Assembly (NCBI GenBank): GCA_004794655.1
Contig: SMMW01000524.1
Location: 1,054,001-1,118,000, forward strand
Reading direction: 5' to 3'
Origin: Marisa cornuarietis
Lineage: Eukaryota > Mollusca > Gastropoda > Architaenioglossa > Ampullariidae
DNA: 64,000 nt
Below the pieces are notes generated by a model, which was given only the letters and a program-made list of their open reading frames with translations, made no database searches and was not told where the DNA came from. A program made the translations under genes and the position numbers. This document shows, in pieces, positions 48,200 to 61,265 of this stretch (position 1 is the stretch's first letter; every line of letters begins with the position of its first letter).

Positions 48200-48304
48200 C
48201 CCCGCATCACGTGACTGGGGAACAAAGCCAAGATGGCGTTAGCGGCACGCCTTTGCTGTAAATACTCTTCGCTGCCCTGCCGGTCGCGGTGCCCTGTTTG
48301 CTAA
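48200..48304 (+). promoter_or_regulatory. Candidate core promoter: CACGTG box plus YY1-like initiator
   Basis: ATCACGTGAC at 48206-48215 is followed 15 bases later by CCAAGATGGCG (48228-48238), a close match to the YY1/translation-initiation element found in many animal promoters. From ATG 48233 only 23 codons are open before TAA at 48302, so a splice site inside would be needed for a protein. Confidence 0.4.
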
Positions 48305-50346
48305 TATGATACTACTAACTGAGATGATTTTTTTTTCTTTTTTTTACTGTTATTTCGATCGGCTGACGCGAATTTAGTCAACAACTCCGTCTGGCTGACC
48401 GCTGAACTAGCAATCTAGGTCAAGGGAGCCTCGATCTCGCTTTATAAGAGGGTTTCCCAGTCTGATGACGCGGCTTCTCGTTTGCCTTTTGTTATGATGT
48501 GGTATTTTGGTTGCCTTGAATCTGGAGTTAGTTTACATAGTTTTTCGCTGACAGACAATCCTTACCAACGATTCTGGATAAATTTTGTAAAAACCCCTTC
48601 AGTTTTTTTTTAAAGCCAGCAAAATACCAGGGCATCTGGGAATTGCACTTTCAGGGATGACTGTATCGTAGATCAGAACACTTGCTGAATCAACTAGCCG
48701 GTTTTTTACACTATCGAATATTAAAAAGAAACATTTTCCCAAGTATTCTTACAGAAAAATGTATTGCTGCGCTGTCACAGCATTCTCCAGTTCCTGGCAG
48801 AAATCAAACATGTAGTCTTTGAGAGAAAACGAGTTGTTAAAGGTAAGAAAAATGCGGGCGGGCTTTAGTTTTATGCAATCCACATACAGAAAAAGAGCTA
48901 CAATGATATTTTAGGTAAGAAGCAGAAATAAGTATTATTTATTACAAACTGATCGAAATTAAATATCCAGTTTTTGTGTCAAATCTCTTATCAGACTGAT
49001 GAACAGAACAACGAGTAAAATTTGGTGACTTTGTGCCCTGACTATGTGACTCATCTGCCTTTTCTGTCACCTCACTTCATAGTGGTAGGTGGTAGGTGGT
49101 AGAGGTTCCGTATCCCAGCAACAGTAAAGTGACGAAGTAAATTGCCCATACCCTAATGACAAGACGTCGGGGTCCACTACTCTAGCAATAAGATATTACT
49201 CTAGTGATACGAGGTAGTGATAAGAGTTCAAGGGAAAGGTCAGACACTTATGAAGGGTTCAGGGTTTCCTCTCCCTTCCTCTCCCCTCACAGTGCAAAAT
49301 CACCTCAAGGGGGGGAAGCTCTTTCCCATCAAAGCAACCAACAAACAAATTGTCTTGTCCTCTATCCCCACTTGAACTTTCTCTGATACATGAAGTGGAG
49401 CGGCTTCATTCACCACCGACTGTCACCAGCAAAGCTTCACGCAAACACGTGCTTCTCATATTTGTTTACTTGTACTCACCATCTGTTGTTAAGTATCTCA
49501 TAGTATATCGTCTTCTATGATCTTACCTTTATTGCAAACGATTTATGCGAAACTATACGACAAAGCCACGCCCCCATATATATAATATACTTTATGTGTT
49601 TTGAATGAAAATATTAGCAACTACGGCACGCAAGTGGGACTGTAGGTGGTTTTCCATCAACTGATTGACTGAATGACGTTAACATTTTGTGGAGGGCTGA
49701 TTGATCCGAACACCTCTTCCCTCAGCTCTCCTCCATGGTAGGCGTTTTATCCGCCTGTGCGTTTGACAGTGAGTTTCAGTGCCGCTGGCCAGCTTATAAA
49801 CTGCTTCCACCCCCTTTTATCTCGTCTTCGAAATGGTCCCAGATGGCGCGCGCTGCAAATTCGCTCTTCCCGTCATCCCCAGCCCTCTGATAGGCCGCTA
49901 GATAGCCGAGGTGTTCGTCCAGGGTAACATGTCAAGTCCGGTCTTCTCGAGTGGTCGGTCTATCCGTCTGTGGGCTCATCAGCCAGGTTAGGTACGTCAT
50001 TAGGGGTGGCTGGCTGTTAGACTCCCTTTAGTACCCCGGCGTTCACTTTGATCTCTTTGCGGCGAGTTTACCCGCGCTGGTCGACAATGTGTTCTAATCA
50101 AAAGATTCCACGCAGTTGATGGCGGCCGCTCTCCGCCTAGGATTCCTTTTAGTGGTTTGTGTCCTTGGAAAATGGAATTAGAGGAAAGCCATTTTGTTTC
50201 TCCTTTGCCCTCGATAATGCGAGTGTTGTCCGTGATCAAGGAAGCGAAATGGCGGGTTATCAAATCTTTATTTATCCACGTAGTGGTGAAGGTAGTGGAA
50301 GCGAAAACTTGAGCAAGGAAGGACTGTGAGAAAAAGGGTCTCTCTC

Positions 50347-50419
<73 letters not shown>

Positions 50420-51029
50420 CACGCAAGCGAACACACAGAAGCTAATGACGACACGCCTTTTCTTTTTTTCTGCCGGTCAATAATCTTTACAAGACTCCCC
50501 CTGTGCGGTTATTTCCCCTTGCATTTTCCCCGTGTGGCTCATGCGTTGTAATCTCTCCTGTGATGCTGTCCGTCTCTACTTCGACTGGGATTACAGCAAA
50601 AAGGAAAAAGAAAGAGAAAATCTGGCCAGACTAAAAGGCTACCTGAACACGTCGTCAGTCCTAATGAAGCCACATCACTTAAAGACGCCTCCGCGATTTG
50701 CCTTCCTCTCGGTTGATAACTGATTCCGGAAAATACGAGCAAATAAGGCAAACACTGAAACCCAAGCGGAGGCTGGAGAGCGTTAACGAGGCTGTCGCAC
50801 GGCAAACGACTCGCAGCGCGGCGCGGCGACAGAATTTCCCAGGCTTAAGTCACCGCTCAAGTCTCGAACGCACAAAGAACATCGTTCAATCATCAAATCG
50901 AGCAGACGATCGCTTAAACCAACACCGCATGATGGAGCGCCACGTGTAAGCTGTCAAACGTGGGGGAAGAGAGAAGGCGAGAGATGTGTGTGTGTGTGTG
51001 TGCGTGCATGCATGCGTGCGTGCGTGCGT

Positions 51030-51062
<33 letters not shown>

Positions 51063-51899
51063 GCGGGTGGTGGGGAGGGGTGCAGGGAGCGGATATACGC
51101 TTGGCGTAATCTGTGCTTTGAGCTCTTGTGGTTTGGTAAACTTCAAAAGCTCTCCCGACTCTAGAAAGGAAGAAAAAAAATGCCACTGGCTGCAGCGGTT
51201 TGTTGTATTATTGGACAACGGAAAAGTCTGGCGGTTGTCGGGTCCTGCTGTGGGTTTTGCTCCAGACAGCGCCACGGCCTGTTCGCTCTTTTGCTCTGGT
51301 GGCGGTGGTGAGCAGCAGTCAACGACTGGGAGAACAGTCTCGTGGGTCTTGCAAACTCTGTAACAGGTAACGTCCTATGTTAACAAATAAACTATTTCAT
51401 GAAAGGTGAATTCTTCTCCTTTTCCACGACGACGACAACGATAATGCTTGACGATAAACGATAACGAGGGCGACGACGACGACGATGATGGTGACGACAA
51501 CGACGAAGTCGACGACGATGACTTTTCTGAAGGTGGTTCGTACACATTTTTCTTAGCCGAATCTAGTGACATGAAAGATTTTTCTGTTGTAAATACTGGA
51601 GAGGTACAGGATGCACTGTCTTTGTTCTTGTAGTCTGTAGATGGTCAATCTCTGTTTTGAGTTATTTTTGTTTGGTAAACTTCAAAAAAAAGTTACTCCA
51701 CCTCCGAAACCTATCAACCTGAGCCATTTTTCGTATTTTCATAAAAACAAAACAATGTTTGGTGTTTGATGTGGATATTGCTTCAGATATACGCACGAAG
51801 ACAACAGCGAGGACGCCGGATACATAAACAGATTTGTGATCAAAGCCAAATAAATAATGAGTATATAAATCAAGGTCATAAGAGAACGGGGTAGGTGGC
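48305..51899. other. No gene recognised; CpG-rich patches
   Basis: GC- and CpG-rich patches at 49720-50130 and 50640-50950 look like promoter or 5' UTR sequence. Microsatellites include (CA)33 at 50352-50417, mixed (GT/GCGT) at 50983-51061 and a (GAC)n region at 51465-51525. A CAG|GTAACG donor-like site is at 51366-51368. Confidence 0.4.
50352..50417. repeat. (CA)33 microsatellite
   Basis: Uninterrupted CA run between a CT-rich stretch and CpG-rich sequence. Confidence 0.95.
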
Positions 51900-51919
51900 C
51901 ATGTACATACATACATACA

Positions 51920-51948
<29 letters not shown>
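51900..51948. repeat. (CATA)12 microsatellite
   Basis: Tetranucleotide run; the minus-strand frame reads MYVCMYVC repeats, an artefact. Confidence 0.95.
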
Positions 51949-51950
<2 letters not shown>

Positions 51951-52107
51951 TAGAAAGCAGAAAGAAATAATATCAAATGCTGCAGTGGGTTGCTCCTGGC
52001 GTCTGCAGGTTTCGAGAACATAACAGGGGCATAAAGCTGACATCCTATTCCTAACCCGAGTAATGTTTCCTGTACAGCCTTTTTGAACTGCGACCGCAAT
52101 TACGTCT

Positions 52108-52168
52108 GCTACAAGCAGATTGATTGATTGATTAATTGATTGGTTGATTGGTTGATTGATTGATTGGC
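52108..52168. repeat. TTGATTGATTGG-type imperfect repeat
   Basis: About 60 bases of TTGATTGA/TTGGTTGA variants. Confidence 0.85.
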
Positions 52169-52970
52169 GTGACTGGTGCGTGTAGCAGACGACATCTTGA
52201 GAGCGGTGTCCTCGCTTTGATGTCGGCGGCCCGATCAAAGTTGCGAGGGTATATCTGGCATAGCAGAGCCTTTGCAAGAATGGGAAACATTGCTTGGGCC
52301 TGGTGTGGTGTAAGATGGGAGGGGATGGGGTTGGGGTTGGGGTTGGGTTTAGGGCCAGAGACGCCTGCGCGCCGCTATCTGCAGGAATTAAGGGCATAAA
52401 CTGTGGAAACAAGGGTTCGCGGTCCGCCAGCAAGAGCCGCTACTTCCCACTGTTACCCAACCGCTTAAGAGGCCGACTCCAGCTTTTGCGATGGGTAGCC
52501 CGATATATCCTTGAGAAACATGCCCCCACCCTTGTTGACTACCCTTATCAGTACCCGTCAGTACCCCTCCTACCCGAGGAGCCAAACATGCTGCCGGTTG
52601 TCGTCTGCTGGGTGACGAGGGTGAGACTGTGGGAGAAGGGAGGTAGCTGTCGTAAGAGGAAACAGAAGGTATAGATGGTGGGAGGGGGGTGGGGAAGACA
52701 GGTGTGGGTTGGGATTGTAGATTATGTCAAGGGCCGGGCTGAAGTGTGAAGGGTCAATAGGTGCGATGTTGTTGAAACAAGATTGGCTATCAAAGATAGT
52801 ACATTGTAATGATCGGCTAAACAGAGAGGGCGGAGTACATGTACTTCCATTTGTCCACACGAGTCTAAGGAGCGAAACGGTGAATCTATGGGTGAACATT
52901 CATGCAAGTGTAGACTGGACGATCCCACAATTCCAAAAACTTGCACTTGAAATTTACTTCATTCTTTGTC

Positions 52971-53160
52971 GGGAGAGCGGATAGCCGAGTGGTTACAGCA
53001 CTGTCGTCCGGAACGAGGGGCACCCGGGTTCGATATCCATGTGGCGCAGCAAACCTTCTCTCAGTCGACCCAGCTGTCGGGAATGAAGATAGGGATACCC
53101 GAGTCCACTTGGAGAGGAGATGGGCGCCGCCATGCGGACAAGCATAGAGACAGGCTAAGA
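52971..53160 (+). mobile_element. tRNA-derived SINE (S2)
   Basis: Head with A box TAGCCGAGTGGTTA (52982-52995) and B box GGGTTCGATATCC (53026-53038). The body cgacccagctgtcgggaatg and cgagtccacttggagag parallels that of S1. The 3' end is not clear. Confidence 0.8.
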
Positions 53161-53269
53161 TAACTTGAAGCAAGAAAAGAAAACATGCCGGAATGGACGT
53201 GGCCTGGGTTAACAACAGCCACTTCCCCCATCGGCACACTCCAGGGAGAGGTGGGACTTGAGTCGCGCT

Positions 53270-54180
53270 GAGAGAAGGAACCCCATCGGGACAGTGGAAC
53301 AAATCTTGAACTGTCGCGTCCTGTTTAAAAAGCACCTGCAGCATGGTAAGGATTACTTCAATAACTTCAACTTTAAGAAGGCGTTCGATCGAATCTGGCA
53401 TGAGGGACTCTGATTCAACATAGAAGTGGGTCTCGTGGGAACTATTTAAGCGTTGTACAAGGACTCCATGAACACGGTTGGAAGAACTACAAATGTAGAT
53501 GAGAGAGCTCTTCCCAACGACGGTCAGTGCTCGACAAAGCTGCCATCTGTCCCCAGGGTGTTAAATATATTTTTGGAGATATTATGCGAGATAATCTTCA
53601 GGACTATCACGCCTTCCTGTCCATCGGAGGGAGGCCACTGCCTAGCCTTGTAGATGACATCGATCTGATGGAAAGGAGTAACAGCGAGTTACAGGAACTC
53701 ACACACAATAGCGACTAGCGAGAGTGGATATGGGATGAAGATTAGCATGGAAAAGAGCGAAGTCGTCACCGTCAGGCAGGGAAAAGCGGAGATCTGCCCA
53801 AACGATGTACAGGTTGAAGAGGTACATGGATGCAGGGTGTGACCCTCTTCAAGGACGACAGATGCAGATATTTGTCTCAAGATCCCAGCAGTGACGAGTA
53901 AGGAAAGGGAAGGCTGAGAAAAATATTGGACAGCAAAATACAGGCTGTACAAGTCTCTTGTCGTCCCTTTCGTGCTGTACGGCTGTGAAACGTGGACCTT
54001 GTTCATCGAGATGGAGAGGCAGATCCATGAATTTGAAACCAAGTGCTTGAGAAATCTGCTCCAAATACCTACAAGGAACAGAACAGTAAGGCAACAAGAG
54101 ACGGGCGATGGACACTACACTGACATGAAGCTGGCCCCAAGAAGAGTGAGGTCTCGCACTTTCCCAATGACTTGAGAAAG
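53270..54180 (+). mobile_element. Second-type non-LTR retrotransposon, broken
   Basis: Plus-strand RT remnants in several frames: NFKKAFDRIWHEGL (about 53365), SIGGRPLPSLVDDIDLMERS with SNSELQELT (53620-53700), and later VLYGCETWTLFIEMERQIHE, FETKCLRNLL (53970-54060). This layout (IGGRP, ADDIDLM, LLYGCETWTL) belongs to a LINE type distinct from the CR1/L2 and Rex1 copies. The FADD block reads LVDD, and stops and shifts are frequent. Confidence 0.85.
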
Positions 54181-54364
54181 GTTAGGGGACAACCTTCACT
54201 TTCTTCCCATACCATTCCTTGTGTCCTGACACGCTTAAAAGACGCTGAAATTTAGTACTCTATTTATTTCTTTCAAAGTCCTTTACCTGTTTTGTATAGC
54301 TGTTATTTGTGTATATACTAGAACTGTCTTATTTTGTGCTCATTATGTTCCGCCGAGAAACTTA

Positions 54365-54390
54365 TACTATGGCGCATGCGCGCCAGATCG
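54365..54390. promoter_or_regulatory. NRF-1-like palindrome
   Basis: GCGCATGCGC at 54372-54381, adjacent to GCGCC; a second perfect copy lies at 59369-59378. Confidence 0.35.
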
Positions 54391-54798
54391 ATGATATCAG
54401 TGTGGCGGTAAATTCGCACCTGTTTGCTGAGGGTGGATGGTGGCTTACGCGTTGCCATATTGTTTACAGCAAACGACTTTATCTCCTGTACAAACCTTGT
54501 TAGCAGCGGCATGCTTGCGAGTGCTCCAGACCAGCGCAGGAATGTCCACATTAGGCACAGTGAACAGAACCAGCAGCGATTGAACTTGTTCAGTGAAAAA
54601 TGACAGTAAAGGCGAGTCATTATCACCTGATGACGTAGAGAAGATTCGAGGAGAGATTTTTTTCCCATTCTTTAAACAGCTAATGTAGCGCGGTTCAGCT
54701 ATCTCCGTTCGTTAATCTGCTCCCAGAATTTGTTAGATGCTGATCACGACATTTTAAGCACGTGACAAGAAACTGATCAAGAGAAATAATCGGGTTGT

Positions 54799-56211
54799 GG
54801 GTCTGTCATGATCGGGGTGTGGGAAAAGTGGGTCTGTCATGATCGGGGTGTGGGACAAGACGGTTTGTCATGATCGGGGTGTTGGGACAAGAGGGTCTGT
54901 CATGATCGGAGTGTGGGACAAGACGGTTTGTCATGATCGGGGTGTTGGGACAAGAGGGTTTGTCATGATCGGGGTGTTGGGACAAGAGGGTCTGTCATGA
55001 TCAGGGTGTGGGACAAGAGGGTCTGTCATGATCAGGGTGTGGGACAAGAGGGTTTGTCATGATCGGGGTGTGGGACAAGAGGGTCTGTCATGATCGGGGT
55101 GTGGGACAAGTGGGTCTGTCATGATCGGGGTGTGGGACAAGAGGGTCTGTCATGATCGGGGTGTGGGACAAGTGGGTCTGTCATGATCGGGGTGTGGGAC
55201 AAGAGAGTCTGTCATGATCGGGGTGTGGGACAAGAGAGTCTGTCATGATCGGGGTGTTGGGACAAGAGAGTCTGTCATGATCGTCGTGTGGGACAAGAGA
55301 GTCTGTCATGATCGGGGTGTTGGGACAAGAGAGTCTGTCATGATCGGGGTGTGAGACAAGTGGGTCTGTCATGATCGGGGTGTGGGACAAGAGAGTCTGT
55401 CATGATCGGGGTGTGAGACAAGAGTGTCTGTCATGATCGGGGTGTGGGACAAGAGAGTCTGTCATGATCGGGGTGTGGGACAAGAGAGTCTGTCATGATC
55501 GGGGTGTGAGACAAGAGGGTCTGTCATGATCGGGGTGTGGGACATCGGGTCTGTCATGATCGGGATGTCGGACAGGAGGGTCTGTCATGATCGGGGTGTG
55601 GGACAAGAGGGTCTGGCGTGATCTGGGTGTGGGACAAGAGGGTCTGTCATGATCGGGGTGTGGGACAAGAGGGTCTGTCATGATCGGGGTGTGGGACAAG
55701 AGGGTCTGTCATGATCGGGGTGTGGGACATCGGGTCTGTCATGATCGGGATGTCGGACAGGAGGGTCTGTCATGATCGGGGTGTGGGACAAGAGGGTCTG
55801 TCATGATCGGGGTGTGGGACAAGAGAGTCTGTCATGATCGGGGTGTGGGACAAGAGGGTCTGGCATGACCTGGGTGTGGGACAAGAGGGTCTGTCATGAT
55901 CGGGGTGTGGGACAAGAGGGTCTGTCATGAACGGGGTGTGGGACAAGTTGGTCTCTCATGATCGGGGTGTGGGACAAGAGGGTCTTTCATGATCGGGGTG
56001 TGGGGCAAGAGGGTCTGGCATGATCTGGGTGTGGGACAAGAGGGTCTGTCATGATCGGGGTGTGGGACAAGAGGGTCTGTCATGAACGGGGTGTGGGACA
56101 AGTTGGTCTGTCATGATCGGGGTGTGGGACAAGTGGGTCTGTAATGATCGGGGTGTTGGGACAAGAGGGTCTGTCATGATCGGGGTGTTGGGACAAGAGG
56201 GTCTGTCATGA
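54799..56211. repeat. 31-bp minisatellite, about 45 copies
   Basis: Unit GGTCTGTCATGATCGGGGTG plus TGGGACAAGAG, 31 or 32 bases, with point variants. Variant units recur in order: the gacatcggg plus atgtcggacaggagg pair at 55541 and again 185 bases later at 55726, indicating block duplication of six units. No spacers, so not a CRISPR array. Confidence 0.97.
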
Positions 56212-56491
56212 TTAAGAAACATTGTAGTGATGCCAGCACAGTGAACATAAGAGCTCGGACTATAACGTGAATCTAATGAAAGTGTGTATTTTCGCATTGT
56301 TAGCGTCCCAGGTTAATTTTTATGTCCCCCACATCTCAACAGCAGAGCCGTCGGTGCAACTATCAACCAGTCCGGGGACCTGGCATCGCAGTGGCTGCTG
56401 CTGTTCGAAGCAAAAAGCACATCAACATTCAAAGAAAGAGACCTGTTTCACGTGTGTGGGCCTCCAGGGTTACTTGTTTATTTTTTTTTGT

Positions 56492-56496
<5 letters not shown>

Positions 56497-56552
<56 letters not shown>
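56497..56552. repeat. (GT)28 microsatellite
   Basis: Uninterrupted GT run. Confidence 0.95.
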
Positions 56553-56555
<3 letters not shown>

Positions 56556-56654
56556 GTTAGTGGGTGGCAGGGTACTTATTTGTCTCAGCCCGAAGAAAGA
56601 AAGCGAGATTGTTTCTTCTCAATTGTTTTCAGCCGTTAATTATTTTGCTTTTCG

Positions 56655-56960
56655 CCTTCACGTCACGTGATCTCGACCGGTCACTCGTCTCATTCTTGTC
56701 GTCTCTTAGACGATCATCGTCAACGTGATGCCGTTGGTCAAACCCGGTCCTCTGACGTCATGGTAACGCTTTTAGGGCAAGGCACTCTCTTTCCTACCCC
56801 TCTCCTTCCTTCAACTCCTCCTTTCCGTGGAACTGAGAGCGTGCCGTCACAAATCACCGCATCCTTGTGGACGATAAGCTGGGTGAGTGTTGGTCACGTG
56901 ACTGAAGGCCCAGTCCGCCGCGGGGTCCATTAGGAGGCGAGTCGTTAGGTAACAGGCTGT
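56655..56960. promoter_or_regulatory. Promoter-like patch with two CLEAR-type CACGTG palindromes
   Basis: GTCACGTGAT at 56662-56671 and the perfect GTCACGTGAC at 56893-56902, 231 bases apart in CpG-rich DNA. No exon on either side was recognised. Confidence 0.35.
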
Positions 56961-57111
56961 CGCCGGCCTGGTTTATGAGTCTTGGTCGATGCCAGAAATC
57001 GTTCAGACCCTCTGTTGACACCATTCGTCAGCAGGTTGGTATGGACACTGCAGGGGCGAGATTGCGTAATTTCCCCTCTTCGCCCCTTCCTCCCACTTCT
57101 TCGCCTCTTCA

Positions 57112-57112
<1 letters not shown>

Positions 57113-57172
<60 letters not shown>
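57113..57172. repeat. (CA)30 microsatellite
   Basis: Uninterrupted CA run. Confidence 0.95.
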
Positions 57173-57175
<3 letters not shown>

Positions 57176-60107
57176 CCTGCTCCTTCCCGTTCACTGCACA
57201 CCGAGAGTCGTAAAATTACACAATTCGCATGCCCCTGATCTGTTTGTCTCCAGCTCTCCGCCCTGGCGGCGAGTTGAGCTACGAAAGCAGTGACCGTTTC
57301 TGGGAGGGAGGAAGGAAGTTTGGGCTCGTAGAAAAAAGTTAAAACTGACCCCGCGAATACAACGAAATCCTTCCCTTCCCCATGTTTTGTTTCATTTCTC
57401 AATCCCTCCACATCACCCTCTTCCCTTCCTGTCTTCTCGACCCCTCCCGCCCCTTCAGTGCACAAATCTATCCCTCTCTATCCATTTCCTCAGTCATTCC
57501 GTCAGAGGGAGGAGTTAAAAAAGTTGGTGGTTCCAGAAACGCTCACGCTTCTAGATTTTTGGAATATTGCCACGGAGGTACATTATTTATCCTCAACCCC
57601 AAAGCGGTAAAGTAGTCCACAGATGTTAATGCACTACGAAAATTCAATGTCCAATTTTTTGCCCCCCCCCCCACAAATCCTTGTTTATGTCCGGATATAA
57701 ATCCTCGTTTAGCAAAGTCTCGCAAAAAACGTTGGACAGGAAGATCACACGAGAGGTCGAACGCCCCGTGATGTGTGTCGAGCAAACCACACAGAGACAT
57801 AATGTGATTAGGTGAGTCCAGTGAACGCTGCTCCTTCTCACAGAGTCGGTCGGGCGACATCAGCTGTCAACTCGTTCCGCGCTCGTGAGACGATCAGGCA
57901 TAAGTAATTGTGGGAGTGTTTTACTTTCGACACGCTCTGTTAACTTCAAGGCAGCAACTGTTACTTTCAAGGAAACACGTTCGTTAAGAGATTTGCTCGG
58001 CCATTGTGGCAGCGCTGGTTGCCTTACCCGGCTTACCGTGATATAGCATTAGTTGCTGGACCGGCGTAAAAACACCAATTCCACCCCCCCCCCTTGTTTT
58101 TATATATGTTTTGATTAGTGAAACTGTCTACAATGTCAATAAAATGTAAAATTTGATGGTATGAGCGTTTTGTATTCAGTGACATTTTCTTATTTCACTA
58201 GATTCGTTGATAGTTAATGCTTTTTCAAGACCAGGCTTTGCAGACGGGTAATCTAATTAAATTGATATTTCTCACTACAAGCACTGAAAGTTTTGCGATG
58301 GAACTTTGGGGATGCTGGATGAGAAATGCACTCTGTGCAGTGGGTACGGACCCTTGGAGTAGATGCTATTATGAGAACGCGTTGTTAAGTCGGACCAGCT
58401 CTTCTCAGGGTCGAATCGTGTGAGAAAGTGCAAGCACTTCTTCCTTCATTTTGTTTCTTGCGGTTTTGAGATTTATATATATATATATTCTGTATAGCTT
58501 GCACCACTAGAAGCGCAGTGCTCACTCATGTTTACCAGGGGTAGACCACTGACAAATCAGGGGGGGGGAGGTCACACGAAGTGTTTGCTCGGAGGAAGAT
58601 TTGAAAAGGTTAAAAATATCGTTTTTTGTGCTCATGCTTCCCGAGATTTGCGTATTTCCTTGCGATTCAATGTTCGAGGAATTAATAAGTGATATCAGAG
58701 ACACGAAGGAAAGGACAGCCAACACTGCGCGCGCGTAATGGGTCAGCGCTGACTTAACTCCCGTGGTGTATACAAGCTTAACTTATTGACAGGCAGCTTC
58801 CGGTCTCTTTGTGGTATATTCCCGAGTATATCATGGAATGCTTTGATGTTGAAGATATCCTCTTAGAAAGTATGCTTTGATATATATATATTTTAAATAT
58901 ATGAATCATAAAGTAAAATATATTTGCTCAAACAGAGCGTTGTATCGTAGTATATGTATTGATTTTAAAGTCGAGAAGATGGTGATGTCAGCAAGCTCTT
59001 GCTCTCTACTTCATTGTCTTTCTGAGTGGTTACAGAAAACGGTTTATAGCGAGTTTATCGTTTCTTAATGAATTTAATTCAGCATTAATTCAGACCAAGG
59101 CTCTAAGGAACGTACATTAAACTCCTTTTATTCTGTAACACATTTAAATCCTTATTTATTGATGTTTTTAACATGTTGTTTTGAACATATTCACATCGTG
59201 CGTTGTGTTAGCTTATCTTATCAAATTATTTAACATGTTACAACAGACTGCATATTATAATAGATCACTTATTATCTTCACACACATATCTAAAATTAAT
59301 TACGACAGTAGCTCTGTGACACACTGTGTAAAGTGAAACCGGAAAAAACGAAGCAATGGCTTAGTCCAGCGCATGCGCGACGCAAGTTATCTGTTCCCGT
59401 GCTTGAGCTGCTAGTCCTTCTCTCTCTCTCTAAAGTCTCTGGTGATATGAAAGGAGTTTTTTGAACGTGATCTTTTACACCACTTGGTAAGGGCTTCATC
59501 ATCCAAGCTAAAAGATAAAGGATCCTGTAGCAAAGAATTCATAAGGGCAGTGAAAATGGTTCATCACTTCTGGGGCACGGCATCTCCCTTCCTGCTAAAT
59601 CTGAAACCTCATGTTGCTCTTAGGTGAGGAGGTTTTTATTCCAATGATACTGCACAGCTGTCATGTACATTAGGCTACACTCACCTTCTCTACATCAAAC
59701 AGGCTAATATATATATATATATATTGTTCAAGAACACAAACATTGAAATTTCCTTCGGGGAGTAAGCATTCACTAGTAAAATGTTACTTATTTTCCATTC
59801 TAGCATCACAAAAATACTAAAATACTACCCCTTTATACGTCTAAAGGAACATGGCATTATCAAAAGCATTATGAAGTGACTTTACTGCTGCCACAAGGTA
59901 TACAGGATTCAGAAAAGAGGGAAATGTTTTAATGCTTTATAAAAGCGACAATATTTTGGGGACAGACAAAGAGAGAGAGAGAGAGAGAGAAAGAGAAAGA
60001 GAGAAAGAAAGAAACAGAACTACATTAAGGGCAGACAATTGTATTTTTACAGGGCATGCCTTAATGAAACTGATTTGTTTTAGAAAAGTTAACCTCAACC
60101 ATAGAAG

Positions 60108-60141
<34 letters not shown>

Positions 60142-60584
60142 GAGAGAATGTGATATCTAAAAGATGGTAACTATATTTTTCCATTCTGTCTTCTTCACGT
60201 CCATTATGTTGGTGAAATTTAATCTTAGGTCAATTTGTCTCGTTGACTGCAAAAAAATGAGGGTCATTTCTAGTTTCTAGAGTCATCGAGATGAGCCCAG
60301 AAATAGTAGTTAATTATAAAGGTAAGTTACACATTTTCTGGTTCTTAGCCTGTGACAGTAAAACAAAAGGAGCCCGAGGTAGTGTTTAATAGAGAAACTG
60401 TACTATCAGGATCCATACAGACAGTGAGTAGCGTGTACAGGACACCAACCACTTTTCTCGCTGGACTAATTCATTTCATTCTGACTATTTTCCCTCTGGC
60501 TAAGACTTTTCAATGTTTTCCTATCTACAGTCTTCTTGTAAATGAATCAGAATGTGGGGATATTAAAGAGAGAGGGAGAGAGAG

Positions 60585-60589
<5 letters not shown>
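57173..60589. other. No gene recognised
   Basis: CT-rich near 57360-57500 and AT-rich from 58110. It holds a homopolymer C run near 58086, (TA)n runs at 58473-58488 and 59706-59724, GA microsatellites at 59968-60015 and 60104-60147, and copy 2 of the gttgctgg motif at 58036-58082. Confidence 0.45.
58036..58082 (+). repeat. Dispersed motif gttgctgg (copy 2)
   Basis: Reads gatatagcattagttgctgg, then accggcgtaaaaacacca; aligns with copies at 26812 and 61640. Confidence 0.6.

Positions 60590-60663
<74 letters not shown>
60590..60663. repeat. (GT)n microsatellite with one GA interruption
   Basis: Two GT runs separated by GAGA at about 60625, preceded by a GA tract. Confidence 0.95.
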
Positions 60664-60667
<4 letters not shown>

Positions 60668-60822
60668 GAGTGTGCGAATGTTTGCTTGCGCATGCGTGTG
60701 TGTTTGTTTGTTTTACCGCTGATCACATTCACGCTGGTTGTTGGATCCCAAAACAATTTAAGAGGAATATTTGTTTCGATTACAGGCGTGCGTTGCTTCG
60801 AAGCATGTTTATTTTCTGCGTT

Positions 60823-61087
60823 CTGGGGCCAGTTGCATGACACATTTCTAATTTTAAACACTTTTAGGCTTTAACTCTTTTTAGAAAGGCACAACACTTT
60901 TTCAGAACTTTTTTAAAAAACAAGAAAACGCTTTTTAAACCAGGTTTTCGTTTCCGTCAGCACATTTTTGGTGCAGCGACTCTAAATGGCATATGAGAGA
61001 TTTTTGAAGAATAAGCAGTTTCTAGATTTCCTTCTTTAAAACAGTTTTAAGGTGTAGAAACATGTTGTGCATCTAGCATCTGCTGGC
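60823..61087. mobile_element. MITE copy 2 (decayed)
   Basis: The left end ctggggccagttgcatgaca and the following tttctaattttaaacacttt match the 12373 copy. The right end cagttttaagg..tagaaacatgttgtgcat matches too but its last 15 bases have diverged. Similar total length (about 265 bases). Confidence 0.8.
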
Positions 61088-61232
61088 CTCAAACAAAACG
61101 ATTTTACGCCAACTGCGGCATGTCTTTTATGCAGAGCAACCGTAGACAATCTAGTATTTGAGATTTCCTTGTGAGAGAGAGAGAGAGGTCCGCAGGACCA
61201 CTGGGGGTGTAAACATTAAACTACAAAGTCGC

Positions 61233-61265
<33 letters not shown>

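Noticed and set aside
50986..51363. 125-codon frame ending SWVLQTL as a protein
   Set aside because: The N-terminal third is a GT/GC repeat translation and the rest has no domain; the nearby GTAACG donor could belong to a noncoding exon.
54799..56211. CRISPR-like direct repeats
   Set aside because: Repeats are directly adjacent with no unique spacers, in an animal genome; it is a minisatellite.
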